Positions 24,146 through 36,335 are shown, numbered from the stretch's first letter. The stretch: DNA of 64,000 nt from Erodium maritimum (GCA_963921825.1 OY997591.1:51109825-51173824); one strand, 5' to 3'. A program made the numbers and translations. Notes: generated by a model not told the origin, from the letters alone.

Positions 24146-24385
24146 GGATGGTGCAAACGGCTACTCGTCTCGTGGCCGACGGTGCAAACGGCATCTCGTC
24201 TCATGACCGACGGTGCAAACGGTTACTCGTCTCGTGGCCGACGGTGCAAACGGCTACTCGTCTCGTGGCCGACGGTGCAAAGGGCATCTCGTCTCGGGGC
24301 CGACGGTGCAAAAGGCATCTCGTCTCGTGGCCGACGGTGCAAATGGCATCTCATCCTATGGTTGACGGCACAAACAATATCTTGT
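24146..24385. repeat. 31-bp minisatellite, internal domain 3
   Basis: About seven to eight units, close in sequence to the internal domain 2 array. Confidence 0.85.
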
Positions 24386-24512
24386 CTCGTGATCTTCAAT
24401 GTAAACATCATAGAAGGTGGGAACAACTATGGTTGATTACCACGACGCGGAAGCGAAATAAAAACAATGAAAATAAAATAAAAATAAGACTAAATATATC
24501 TTTCAAACGCCC

Positions 24513-24549
24513 TGCCCACTTGTTAGAATCATAAACTAACAAATGGGCA
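24513..24549 (-). other. Conserved hairpin near the primer-binding site, copy 3
   Basis: Same stem and loop as copy 1, 43 bp from the intact primer-binding site at 24593-24604. Confidence 0.7.
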
Positions 24550-24604
24550 AAGCTACGAATTCATAAAAACTTCCCAAGAATCGAAACCGGGAGCTCTGAT
24601 ACCA

Positions 24605-24781
24605 GGAAAAAAGTGTAATCGAAATGCTTTGAATGATTTTATTGAAGAGTCTAAACTTCTTTATATAGGAGGATACATGATTCATAGAAGGAAATAAATA
24701 ATACATGATTGTCTAATTTAATTATTGAAATCAAATCAGAATAAATCAATTAGATTTATTCTGCTATGATTACCTTCAATA
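24605..24781 (-). repeat. TRIM LTR 4
   Basis: 177-bp LTR of the second subfamily. Its outer end abuts LTR 5 with no internal sequence between. Confidence 0.8.
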
Positions 24782-24954
24782 TGTAAAATGTAAAAGATGA
24801 AATGTTTTTCTTGATATTATAATGAAGCTTGATACTCCTATATATAGGAGATTACGAGACTATGAGAAGGAAATAAAGATTACATATCAATGTAATTAAC
24901 TATTGTAATCGAATCGTATCAATTATATTTATTTTGATTTTATTCCCTTCTACA
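24782..24954 (-). repeat. TRIM LTR 5 (divergent subfamily)
   Basis: On the minus strand it reads TGTAGAAGGG to TTTTACA, with canonical TG...CA ends. It is more diverged from the other LTRs and is followed by the purine-tract complement CTACCCCTCAAGTTG at 24955. Confidence 0.75.
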
Positions 24955-25034
24955 CTACCCCTCAAGTTGGGGCATGTAGATTCGTAATGCCCAACTTGAA
25001 AAGGAGATTATAGAACAATAACGTCTAATGCCTT

Positions 25035-25148
25035 TCGATGGTGCAAACGATATCTCGTCTCGTGGCCGACAGTGCGAACGACATCTCGTCTCGGGGCCGA
25101 CGGTGCAAACGGCTACTCGTCTCGTGGCCGACGGTGCAAATGGCATAT
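25035..25148. repeat. 31-bp minisatellite, internal domain 4 (left part)
   Basis: Roughly four units, broken at 25148 by the chromovirus. The array resumes at 36243-36335 on the other side after the CATAT target duplication. Confidence 0.8.
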
Positions 25149-27581
25149 TGTCACGCCCCAATTTCAGTAAACCGAACTCGGGACGCGAACGTTTTAAAAA
25201 CATAGAAACACTTGAAACCTGTTTTCATTAAATCACTTTAAAATACCATTTGTTCAACAAAATAATAATTACAGTTTAAAACACGTCCCAACAGTGGACA
25301 AAAGTACAAGGTATCCGTCACTAGACTCAAAAGACAAAACCCGGACTCCGCTCCTAGCTCCACAAGCTTCGAGAGCTCACCTAGTCCGTCCCACGAACAG
25401 TACCTGTAGGAAAAGCAGCTAGGGGTGAGCGTTCGCTCACCACCACGGATAACAGACTGACTACGGCATAATTAGCAGACAAAGCAGGTAACACCAACAT
25501 CAACTCAACACCGGGGAACACCATCCCCAACCCAAGTACTCTGACTGAATACACACCCACTGTTGCCTTCCCTGACCAACTCGACACTCTGACACGTAAA
25601 GTAGACCCGACACAACCATTGACGACCTCTTCTAAGGACTCAAAAGAAAGTTACGCAACACTAAACAGCATCACGAGGGATCACACCCCAAACAAGATCA
25701 CAAAGGATCGCACACCAAACAAGATCACAAAGGATCGTAAACCAGCTGCAAAGAAAGCTCACGCCCTCCCGGGACTCTAACCCGGTCAGGCCAACCCAAG
25801 AATGCTGCAACTTCCGAGACTCTAACTCGTAAGCCAGCCGGAAAACGCTTGCACTTACCGAGACTCTAACTCGTAAGCCAGCCAAAGAATGCGTGCAACT
25901 TACCGGGACTCTAACTCGTAAGCCAGCCAAAGTATGCTCACAAACCCAAACCACACACGCGCGGCCAGGACCCCTTTATTGGCGGGCGGGCCCCCTACCC
26001 CGTCTGAACATGCAGACGCGTGTGCTCGTGGACCCCCGTTTCATGAAGCGGGCCCCCAACCTCAAGTAACCACAAACACAATCACAATCACAATCACAAT
26101 CACAATCACAATCACAATCACAAGCAAGTTCAACAACCAGTAACAACACAGGTTCAACACTCACAGGCACTCATGGCCACCAAGACACTAACAGTAAAAC
26201 TCGGACTCAACAGCCCCACAACCACTCACGGCCTCCCAAGACACACCGACAGTAAGACACGGACTCAACATCCCCACAGGCACTCACGGCCTCCCAAGAC
26301 ACCAACCATAAAACACGCTTGCAACTTACCGAGACTCTAACTCGTAAGCCAGCTAAAGAAAGCTTGCAACCCCCCGAGACTCTAACTCGGTCAGGCCAGC
26401 CAAAGACACCAACCTTAGTACACGGGCTCTCAAGGCCACCCAAAACACCAAAGGTAAAGACACGGGTTCAACAACCTCCACGGGCACTCATGGCCACCCA
26501 AAACTCAACAATAATAACACGCTTTAAACTTACCGAGACTCTAACTCGTAAGCCAGCTAAAACACCAACAGTAAAGTACGGGCTCTCATGGCCACCCAAA
26601 CACGAATAATAACACGGGCTCTCATGGCCACCCAAGACTCAACAATAATAATACACGGGCTCTCAAGGCCACCCAAGACGCCAAAATAAACAATCAACCT
26701 CCGGCTTAACCAAAGCCTCCAACAGTCCTAATATCAACAGTTTCACAATCAACCTCCGGGCATGGTCATATGCCTCCAGTACTCCTAATATCGATAAGTT
26801 CACGAACAACCTCCGGGCATGGTCATATGCCTCCAGTAATTCAATTATCGCTAAGTTCTCTACTCCTACGACACTACTAAGTGTCACATGCCTTTCCAAT
26901 AATTACTAAGTTCCCGTAACATGCTTTTCTAATATTCGATAAACCTACTTAACCCACGACACCCCGGTGTCACATGCAATTCTACTGTTAACTTTTCCTA
27001 GTCAGGGCCGAGATCCGGCTACTTTTCCCTACCTCAACCGAAGAATACCCGCTACGTTTCCTAGCTGCTGACGTTCTGGCTCGCTACCTCCGGGCTTCAC
27101 TTCGATCGAAGTCGGACGCTAAAGATAACACGAAAGCCATAAATAGAGGTTGTTCCCAGGTTAAATTAAAGGTCACGATTAATCCAGTTTAAAACCGACA
27201 GTTGTCCTTTAAACTCGAGCGGGATAAAGCGGTAGTAAAGACGAATTGAGTTCGAGTACTCGATCCCCGAACACAAAACCCGGTGTACAAATCCCAAGGC
27301 ACCCGTTTCGCTAAAACTGATTTTAACCCCTTTTTATTTAAAACAGTTTTGGTTTTCAAAACCCTTCTCTTTAAAACCGTTTTTGGTTCTCAAATCCTAC
27401 CTTTTGTTCTTTTCTGATAAATCTGTGATTTACTTCAATCAAACTGTTAAATTCGTTTTCCCTTTTTAAACTCAAACCGAATTCTTTTCAGTTCTCCCCT
27501 TTAAAGCAGTTTTTCGTTTCCAAAATTGATATTCCTTTTCCAATTCAGTTGATCCTACGACCAAACATTTCAGATCTAAAA

Positions 27582-28424
27582 TCACAAGGAAACAACTTTT
27601 ACAACAAAACTCGTTTTATTTCCTTTTCCAATTCTGGAGTTACAGGCTCGGGACAAAACAAACAACAACAAAAACGAAACGTCTCGGGTCGAGAAAAATC
27701 CGACCAACCACCACGTCGAGAAGCTCACCGTGGAGGGAAGGGCGGCTGGGCGGTAATGAGGTTGCGGTTGAGGGCGCAACAGATGAAGGCGACTCTCCCG
27801 TCTCAGAACTAGACTGCACGGTGGGGTCTCGACGGAGCTACAACGCTCCCGGTTGTGCAGGTCTTTTCGGTGGCGGGGCAGCACCGGCGTGGACAATCGA
27901 GGGAGAGGAAGAGAGGCTCGGTGCGGCGGAGGTGGCACGGAGGAGCACGGCGGAGCACGGCGAGGGTTTCGCCTCGGATCTGGATGACACCGGCGACTTC
28001 GTCCCCCGATCTGTCGCGCTCGCCGACGAGATCGTCTGGACGGCACGACGAGGGGCTCAGGCGTGGAGGTGAAGGTCGGCTGGGCGGTGCACGGCGGAGA
28101 CGGCTTCGGACGGCGACGCTCGAGCGTGGGGAGGAGCGACGGTGGCGCGAGGAGAGAGGGACGACGGTGGTGGTCTCGGACGGCATTGGATCGGGAGAGG
28201 GTGGTCGGGTTCCCGAGCTGGTCGGAGGCGGTGGTTCGGGCGGCGGCTGGTGCGTGGAGAGAAGGGTCGGGGATTGAGGTGTAGTGGTGCAGAGAGAGAC
28301 GAGGGAGGACGGTGATTGCCGGATTCGGTGAGAGAGAAGAAGACGACGTGGAGGAGGAGGAAGGCGAGGGTGAGGTCGGGTTCGGGAGAGGAGGGGGCGG
28401 CAGAAGTGAAGGGGTAGTGAACAT
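27582..28424 (-). other. 280-codon open frame in the chromovirus LTR
   Basis: An uninterrupted frame begins 27 bp downstream of the LTR TATA box in the sense direction. The product would be rich in Pro, Ser and Arg with no recognisable domain. In the other LTR the same stretch is broken by the ~70-bp difference. High GC content lengthens random frames, so coding is doubtful. Confidence 0.2.
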
Positions 28425-28450
28425 TAGGGTTTCAGAACCCTAATGCCCAC

Positions 28451-28460
28451 CTTATATAGG
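28451..28460 (-). promoter_or_regulatory. LTR TATA box (left copy)
   Basis: Minus strand CCTATATAAG in the LTR, followed by an AGGGTTCTGAAACCCTAAT palindrome-like leader. It is the likely promoter of the element in its right-hand counterpart. Confidence 0.6.
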
Positions 28461-28604
28461 TCGAACTTGGGCCGGGTCTGTGGTTTGGGCCGGGTCTACT
28501 GGTCAGGTCCGGTCTGACCCAAAGTTTTTTTTTTTGAAGCGGTCTTCACAATTTACCCCCCTTAAAAGAATTTCGTCCCCGAAATTTAAAACAACGTACT
28601 TCAG

Positions 28605-29330
28605 GAGTCGAACCGGTCGGGGTACTTCGCGCGAACCTCGTCCTCGCATTCCCAAGTCGACTCGTCCTCGTGGTGTCGTCACAACACCAGCTCTAAGTGG
28701 ATAACCCTTCCGCGCAGGACCTACTCTCGCGGATCCCTTTCCCACATCAGATTCTCCTTACACGGGGCATCACCCGTCACTTCGACATCTGCCCACTCAA
28801 ACACGTACTCAAAACCTCAAAAGGCCCGATATACCGCGGGCTAACCCGCCTCCGCCGCGGTTGAAACGCACAAGTCCATCTTCCGGACTCACCTCCAGGG
28901 ATACAGGACCACTGATTGCTGACTCGAGAGGTCGGCGCCGTCAGTCAGCATGACTCCTGCTGACTCTGCGCGGTCTTCAACCGCTCACGCTTTGGCACGA
29001 CCAACTCAGCTATCTCTCGGTCCAGTTCCAGACCCAGTAACCTCTTATTTCTCACTTCTGCCCAGCACACGGGCGATCGACACGGCCTACCATACAACGC
29101 TTCGAACGGTGCCATCATGATACTGGCCTGAAAGCTGTTGTTGTAGCCGAACTCGGCTAATCGCTCACGAAACCCATCGTGACGTGCCCCCATTTCCACG
29201 GTGCAGCCCGCAGTGGCTGCAATAAACCAGTGGGACGATGTTGTTCGGCTCTCACCTGTCGACGAGTGAGGCATCGCGATACTAACTCCGCGACCGCTCT
29301 CCGCATCCCGCTCCACTAGACATGCCACCT
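28605..29330 (-). pseudogene. Chromovirus integrase C-terminus and chromodomain remnant
   Basis: On the minus strand, integrase sequence includes LAEFGYNNSFQASI, PFEALYGRPCRSPVCWAEV and RERLKTAQSQQES. Further on a chromodomain-like end reads VLRGRVIHLELVL, stop, then HHEDESTWECEDEVRAKYP. The stop replaces the Trp expected in VLWR (TGG to TGA). The chromodomain of such integrases directs insertion by reading histone marks. Sequence upstream of LAEF is rearranged, and the DDE catalytic core is missing. Confidence 0.8.
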
Positions 29331-29359
29331 GATGTCGCGCTCCTCTTAGTGCTACCCAC

Positions 29360-29835
29360 GTGCACTGTCAGGCGTGAATACTTCGACTCTCGCAGCTCGT
29401 CGCCAGTAACGGTCGGTATTGGCTCGGCACTTCGCCAGCCAATCCATTCCCACAACTACGTTGCTGTCATTTCGTATTATCCTTCCCACGGACACAGGTA
29501 CCAGCTTAGTCGCTGCCGAACTTCAGGGAACCTCGCGGTCTCACTAAGACCTCGCTCCTCCACCGTTATCGTGCTTACCAATCCCGAACACACCCAAATC
29601 CTCGGGGTGAGGACTCGATCCAGCATCAGGGCTCTTGAGCTCTCTCTCGAACCTCCTGTAACAGCTCGATTCTCTAACTTCGCAGGCACGACAGACCCTA
29701 GTCAACACCACCCCACCACCAACCGGCGTGTCCCGACGTAGTGGTGGACTCAACAGCTCTAAACTCAGCCCCAACCTCTTAGCACAACTCGACGAACAAA
29801 CGAGTGTGATAACCCGGCATCTAATGAAACTGACG
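29360..29835 (-). pseudogene. Chromovirus protease remnant
   Basis: Minus-strand reading gives AKRLGLSLELLSPPLR, DTPVGGGVVLTRVCRACE and NVVVGMDWLAKCRA, the familiar distal part of a gypsy aspartic protease, in shifted frames. The Asp-Ser/Thr-Gly active site is not clear. The integrase remnant follows almost directly, so reverse transcriptase and RNase H were deleted. Confidence 0.75.
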
Positions 29836-30424
29836 CCCAAATCGGAGACTAAACACCTACTCCATTAGTCACCCTGGTAAGGTCTAGTGTAACCCTTACA
29901 CGGTCCTCTAGGCATTTACTTGTAACTTTCCGCAACCAAACCAGTGTTCGCTACTCGTCCCTTGCGGGAAAAGTAGTAAAGGGGATGAGCGTTATGCTCA
30001 CCTCCACGGACACCCGTTCGATTATGGCATACTAGTAACACACTAAAGACTTACGGATCTAGCCAGGGCAAACCACTACCTCAAGACCGGATGCCAAACG
30101 TCACACTGCTCACGCCAACAACACCTCAAGTACTCGCTTACGTAAGACAAAACCTCGACACGGGAAACACTTCCTCAGTTCAGTAAAACACCACCGCTCA
30201 TGCTATTAATGCCTTAATTATAATAGTACGTAAGCGAAAAACTCAACAACAACCCAACCGTACACCAGGCCTACGGCCTCTACAACCCACAACCGCGGAC
30301 ACAAACACGTAAAACCAACGCTCAAACTGCACGAACGTGAACCGAGTCACACAACCACAAACCTAAACGCAAAAGGAAACAAAAAAAGAACAACCAATGA
30401 AAATTGAAGACAGCTCACTGGACC

Positions 30425-30632
30425 AGGCCGGCACACGACCCCTGCCGTGCCACTCTCCGGGCCGGGAACCAGGCCGGGCCGTGCCCCCTACCGGGCCGGC
30501 ACCCAGGCCGTGCCGTGCCCCGTACCGGGCCGGCGACCACGCCTTGCCGGACCCCTTACCGGGCCGGCAACCAATACCTGTCGGCCCCTTTACCGGGCCG
30601 GCGACCAAACCGTCCCACTCCACCTACCGGGT
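30425..30632. repeat. 34-bp GC-rich minisatellite inside the chromovirus
   Basis: About five to six units carrying ACCGGGCCGGC, with starts near 30491, 30525, 30559 and 30593, so the period is 34 bp. It lies in the gag/leader region. Overlapping Pro/Arg/Gly-rich frames come from the repeat. Confidence 0.8.
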
Positions 30633-31245
30633 CAAACCAGTGACCCGATAATGTAGTGGTAATGATTTCACACTACTTACACCCTCTCACACTACTTACA
30701 CCCTCTATGTATACCCTAGGGTACTCGTAACCTTCCCGACTAATAGCGACCCGTACGCTTGTGCGTCGCAGACACTCGACCACTAATCATAAAGCACAAG
30801 TACCAAAACAACGACCAAAACACGAGTCACTCAACCTCAACCACAAGTCAACCCGGCCAAACAGTCATAACTACAACAACAAGGACAACGACACCCGCCC
30901 ACAGGGCCAACCAATTTTAAAACTTTCCCCTTTTCATTTTTAAAACCTCAGACTTGACATCAGGTGCGTCCCCGAACTACGTTGTACCGACTTGATATCA
31001 GCACCGTCACGTTCGAAAACAGGAGCGCTCCTGAGTCGACCCGCGACAGCTTAAAACGTTTCACGCAACAACAACAATCAGCAAGCCAGCAAGAAAACAC
31101 TGCACGTACACACAAACACAAACCGGACTCACAATACCACGGGTCTACACACGGTTCCCGACCTCCGTACCCAACGTACGACGGGACTCTACCGACTCGA
31201 CTCTCCCCACCTAATTGACGTACAGTCCGAGGTGTGAAACCTCGA

Positions 31246-31257
31246 GCTCTGATACCA
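31246..31257 (-). other. Chromovirus primer-binding site
   Basis: Minus strand TGGTATCAGAGC, complementary to the 3' end of initiator tRNA-Met, three bases inside the LTR that starts at 31261. Confidence 0.8.
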
Positions 31258-31260
31258 AGC

Positions 31261-34200
31261 TGTCACGCCCCAATTTCAGTAAACCGAACTCGGGACGCGA
31301 ACGTTTTAAAAACATAGAAACACTTGAAACCTGTTTTCATTAAATCACTTTAAAATACCATTTGTTCAACAAAATAATAATTACAGTTTAAAACACGTCC
31401 CAACAGTGGACAAAAGTACAAGGTATCCGTCACTAGACTCAAAAGACAAAACCCGGACTCCGCTCCTAGCTCCACAAGCTTCGAGAGCTCACCTAGTCCG
31501 TCCCACGAACAGTACCTGTAGGAAAAGCAGCTAGGGGTGAGCGTTCGCTCACCACCACGGATAACAGACTGACTACGGCATAATTAGCAGACAAAGCAGG
31601 TAACACCAACATCAACTCAACACCGGGGAACACCAGCCCCAACCCAAGTACTCTGACTGAATACACACCCACTGTTGCCTTCCCTGACCAACTCGACACT
31701 CTGACACGTAAAGTAGACCCGACACAACCATTGACGACCTCTTCTAAGGACTCAAAAGAAAGTTACGCAACACTAAACAGCATCACGAGGGATCACACCC
31801 CAAACAAGATCACAAAGGATCGCACACCAAACAAGATCACAAAGGATCGTAAACCAGCTGCAAAGAAAGCTCACGCCCTCCCGGGACTCTAACCCGGTCA
31901 GGCCAACCCAAGAATGCTGCAACTTCCGAGACTCTAACTCGTAAGCCAGCCGGAAAACGCTTGCACTTACCGAGACTCTAACTCGTAAGCCAGCCAAAGA
32001 ATGCGTGCAACTTACCGGGACTCTAACCCGTAAGCCAGCCAAAGTATGCTCACAAACCCAAACCACACACGCGCGGCCAGGACCCCTTTATTGGCGGGCG
32101 GGCCCCCTACCCCGTCTGAACATGCAGCCACGTGTGCTCGTGGACCCCCGTTTCATGAAGTGGGCCCCCAACCTCAAGTAACCACAATCACAATCACAAT
32201 CACAATCACAATCACAATCACAATCACAAGCAAGTTCAACAACCAGTAACAACACAGGTTCAACACTCACAGGCACTCATGGCCACCAAGACACTAACAG
32301 TAAAACTCGGACTCAACAGCCCCACAGGCACTCACGGCCTCCCAAGACACACTGACAGTAAGACACGGACTCAACATCCCCACAGGCACTCACGGCCTCC
32401 CAAGACACCAACCATAAAACACGCTTGCAACTTACCGAGACTCTAACTCGTAAGCCAGCTAAAGAAAGCTTGCAACCCCCCGAGACTCTAACTCGGTCAG
32501 GCCAGCCAAAGACACCAACCTTAGTACACGGGCTCTCAAGGCCACCCAAAACACCAAAGGTAAAGATGTTGGGTCTCGAGGTAGGGTTGGAGATGAACCA
32601 ACTCGCAGCGGAAAATAAGGGAAAACCAAGAGACGATTAAAACCATGAAACAACTAACAAAGAATGGATTCACAAGAGAAAAATTCAGCACTAGTTCTTA
32701 CCAAAACAAGAACACCGGGTAACGAATGATTGGCTTGAGTCTCCAAGACGCCTACGTATCCACATGGGAATCAAAGCCACGTAGTTCTTCTCTTTGAGGA
32801 CTCAATAACACAAAAATGGAGGTGGGAGCTTGCCAAACCCGAAATTGCAAGGGATGGGAGAGAGAAGTTGTGTTTCCTATTCTTGTCTTGTGTTTGTTAT
32901 GTTGAAAAAAGATGACTTAAACATAACAAAACCCATACTTGTCCAACTAAAGGCATGGGACAAGTATGGTGTCAAGTAAGGTGTAAATAGGACAAAGTAT
33001 GGCAAGACAAGATTGGTTTAGGTGGTGAATCACCAACACCTTAATCCTTGTCTTGCTTGCTTAGTACTAATTAATCAAGACTTGATTAATTAGTTCCATG
33101 GGCCTCTTGGAACATGGCCCGTGGCCATTTCCAACGAGGTCCCGTGATTCGCTCATCGCCTCCAAGCCTTCCATACCGGAAATGTCCAACATTATCCGAC
33201 GCGATCAATCCCAAGACTCCAAGCCTTGTCTCGATCCGTAAAGTCCTATTCACTTACGGGCACATGACCCAAAACCCAGTTTTGGTCATGTCCCGAGACA
33301 ACTCCCTTTTGGCCATTCTCCATAAATGTGTCAATGAGTTTCATCCTCCGGTGTGACCCTTAGGTTTATGCATGTCAATAGATCAACGTAAAATCCCATT
33401 TTACTTGATCCTATTTAAGTGGCAACTAACGAGACTTTAGTATTGCCTGACACTGCATAACGAATCGACCCTGTCGATTCTAACCTTTCTGTCATCCCTG
33501 TCATTATCCTTTTATCTCCGATATCCTGATTGAGATAAGGCATAGAGCCGTCATCCTTATTATTCTCAATCAATGTTCCTTGATATGTGAGATAACTGAA
33601 GATATGATACCCAGTATCATGTGCATGGCCATGCTATTCTTTCAGTCACTCTTGATCAAGCGGCCGAGAACCGATATCTTTCTCATACCTCAGTATGAGG
33701 GATAAACCCCTTAGCCGTCTTTCGTGTCACTCATGTAGCCCGTCCCCAAGCCAATCCTGGCCGTTATGGAAGCCCTGTTACGGACAACGTTAGGCTCAGG
33801 TCAAACTCAGTTGTTGACTACATAGCGATCACAAAGACTCCTTGGTCTAAGGATACATGACAAGCTACGACACTGAATATGTTCATGACTTAATCTATGG
33901 CACATATTCAGGGCGGGTCGTCCAATATCATGTCCCACATGATATCTATGATCAGACTCCGGAATCTCATTTCAATGACTAACAGAACGTAAGCCATAAA
34001 GAGCCATCTTTCATACTAGTCGCTTCTAATGAAGCTTTGTTGACTAGGGACCCATCGAGTATGATCTATCTAAATCTATGGTTCTATTCGCATGGTGGGC
34101 ATAGATCAGAGCACACATCGATATATTACTCCAACACATAAGTAATATAAATCCGTTTTGATTTTATTGCTAACGATGATATATACATTTGGACATTTAG

Positions 34201-36237
34201 GATTGAACTATGGGCACTAAGACTAACAAAAGACACGGGTTCAACAACCCCCACGGGCACTCATGGCCACCCAAAACTCAACAATAATAACACGCTTTCA
34301 ACTTACCGAGACTCTAACTCGTAAGCCAGCTAAAACACCAACAGTAAAGTACGGGCTCTCATGGCCACCCAAACACGAATAATAACACGGGCTCTCATGG
34401 CCACCCAAGACTCAACAATAATAATACACGGGCTCTCAAGGCCACCCAAGACGCCAAAATAAACAATCAACCTCCGGCTTAACCAAAGCCTCCAACAGTC
34501 CTAATATCAACAGTTTCACAATCAACCTCCGGGCATGGTCATATGCCTCCAGTACTCCTAATATCGATAAGTTCACGAACAACCTCCGGGCATGGTCATA
34601 TGCCTCCAGTAATTCAATTATCGCTAAGTTCTCTACTCCTACGACACTACTAAGTGTCACATGCCTTTCCAATAATTACTAAGTTCCCGTAACATGCTTT
34701 TCTAATATTCGATAAACCTACTTAACCCACGACACCCCGGTGTCACATGCAATTCTACTGTTAACTTTCCCTAGTCAGGGCCGAGATCCGGCTACTTTTC
34801 CCTACCTCAACCGAAGAACACCCGCTACGTTTCCTAGCTGTTGACGTTCTGGCTCGCTACCTCCGGGCTTCACTTCGATCGAAGTCGGACGCTAAAGATA
34901 ACACGAAAGCCATAAATAGAGGTTGTTCCCAGGTTAAATTAAAGGTCACGATTAATCCAGTTTAAAACCGACAGTTGTCCTTTAAACTCGAGCGGGATAA
35001 AAGCGAGAGTAACGACGAATCGAGTTCGAGTACTCGAGCCCCGAACACAAAACCCGGTGTACGAATCCCAAGGCACCCGTTTCGCTAAAACTGATTTTAA
35101 CCCCTTTTTATTTAAAACAGTTTTGGTTTTCAAAACCCTTCTCTTTAAAACCGTTGTTGGTTCTCAAATCCTACCTTTTGTTCTTTTCTGATAAATCCGC
35201 GATTTACTTCAATCAAACTGTTAAATTTGTTTTCCCTTTTTAAACTCAAACCGAATTATTTTCAGTTCTCCCCTTTAAAGCAGTTTTTCGTTTCCAAAAT
35301 TGATATTCCTTTTCCAATTCTGTTGATCCTACGACCAAACATTTCAGATCTAAAATCACAAGGAAACAACTTTTACAACAAAAATCGTTTTATTTCCTTT
35401 TCCAATTCTGGAGTTACAGGCTCGGGACAAAACAAACAACAACAAAAACGAAACGTCTCGGGTCGAGAAAAATCCGACCAACCACCACGTCGAGAAGCTC
35501 ACCATGGAGGGAAGGGCGGCTGGGCGGTGCTGAGGTTGCGGTTGAGGGCGCGGCGGATGACGGCGACTCTCCCGTCTCAGAACTGGACCGCACGGTGGGG
35601 TCTCGACGGAGCTACGACGCTCCCGGTTCTGCAGGTCTTTCCGGTGGCGGGGCAGCACCGGCGTGGACGATCGAGGGAGAGGAAGAGAGGCTCGGTGCGG
35701 CGGAGGTGGCACGGAGGAGCACGGCGGAGCACGGCGAGGGTTTCGCCTCGGATCTGGATGACACCGGCGACTTCGTCCCCCGATCTATCGCGCTCGTCGA
35801 CGAGATCGTCTGGACGGCACATCGAGGGGCTCAGGCGTGGAGGTGAAGGTCGGCTGGGCGGTGCACGGCGGTGGTGGTGTCGGACGGCACTGGATTGGGA
35901 GAGGGTGGTCGGGTTCCCGAGCTGGTCGGAGGCGGTGGTTCAGGCGGTGGCTGGTGCGTGGAGAGAAGGGTCGGGGCTTGAGGGGTAGTGGTGTAGAGAG
36001 AGACGAGGGAGGACGGTGATGGCCGGATCCGGTGAGAGAGAAGAAGACGACGTGGAGGAGGAGGAAGGCGAGGGTGAGGTCGAGTTCGGGAGAGGAGGGG
36101 GCGGCAGAAGTGAAGGTGTAGCGAACATTAGGGTTTCAGAACCCTAATGCCCACCTTATATAGGTCGAACTTGGGCCGGGTCTGCTGGTCGGGTCGGGTC
36201 CGACCCAAAAGTTTTTTTTTTTGAAGCGGTCTTCACA
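31261..36237 (-). repeat. Chromovirus 5' LTR, 4,977 bp including a nested solo LTR
   Basis: It matches the LTR at 25149-28550 almost throughout once the 1,662-bp insert and its 5-bp duplication are removed. Remaining differences are a shorter (CACAAT)n tract (about 32182-32227), a ~70-bp deletion near 35870 and scattered substitutions. Its TATA box is CCTATATAAG on the minus strand at 36155-36164. Confidence 0.85.
32567..34228. mobile_element. Solo LTR-like insertion, 1,662 bp, nested in the chromovirus LTR
   Basis: It starts TGTTGGGTCTCGAGG and ends GACTAACA, flanked by the direct repeat AAAGA (32562-32566, 34229-34233). The uninterrupted site is preserved in the other LTR at about 26464, which proves the insertion. 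It has no coding domain or internal LTR repeat. Both orientations remain possible. Confidence 0.75.
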
Positions 36238-36242
36238 CATAT

Positions 36243-36335
36243 TGTGCGTGGCCGACGGTGCAAATACATCTCATTTCATGGCTGACGGAGCAAACATCAT
36301 CTCGTCTCTTGTGATCGACGGTGTAAACAGTGTAG
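36243..36335. repeat. 31-bp minisatellite, internal domain 4 (right part)
   Basis: Three diverged units directly after the CATAT duplication, continuing the array cut at 25148. Confidence 0.75.

Larger units (their letters stand above)
25149..28550 (-). repeat. Chromovirus 3' LTR, 3,402 bp
   Basis: It runs TGTCACGCCCC to GGTCTTCACA on the plus strand. It contains a (CACAAT)n tract at about 26071-26123, tandem GGCCACCC/CTCGTAAGCCAGC repeats, and a very GC-rich end downstream of the TATA box. It carries about 70 bp near 28090-28165 that are missing from the other LTR. Confidence 0.85.
25149..36237 (-). mobile_element. Ty3/gypsy chromovirus (Tekay/Del-like), 11.1 kb, internally deleted, minus orientation
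   Basis: LTRs are 25149-28550 and 31261-36237, with the 5-bp target repeat CATAT at 25144-25148 and 36238-36242. The primer-binding site TGGTATCAGAGC lies on the minus strand at 31246-31257. The polypurine region is 28551-28592 (minus strand AAGGGGGGTAAATT after GGGGACGAAATTC), a signature familiar from Tekay-type chromoviruses. The 2.7-kb interior keeps fragments of protease, integrase and chromodomain but no reverse transcriptase or RNase H, so it cannot be autonomous. A 1,662-bp solo LTR sits in the right LTR. The LTRs are very similar, suggesting a fairly recent insertion. Confidence 0.85.

Noticed and set aside
19370..24385. Regular 31-bp repeats as a possible CRISPR array
   Set aside because: There are no unique spacers between units, the genome is a plant nuclear genome, and the arrays lie within retrotransposon internal domains.
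19968..24534. Open frames of 118-156 codons over the TRIM arrays as proteins
   Set aside because: They are minisatellite translations that remain open on both strands and shift frame with each unit; no domain is recognised.
25976..32276. Cys-Asp repeat peptides (DCDCDC) and Thr-Ile repeats
   Set aside because: Both strands of a (CACAAT)n microsatellite in the two chromovirus LTRs, not genes.
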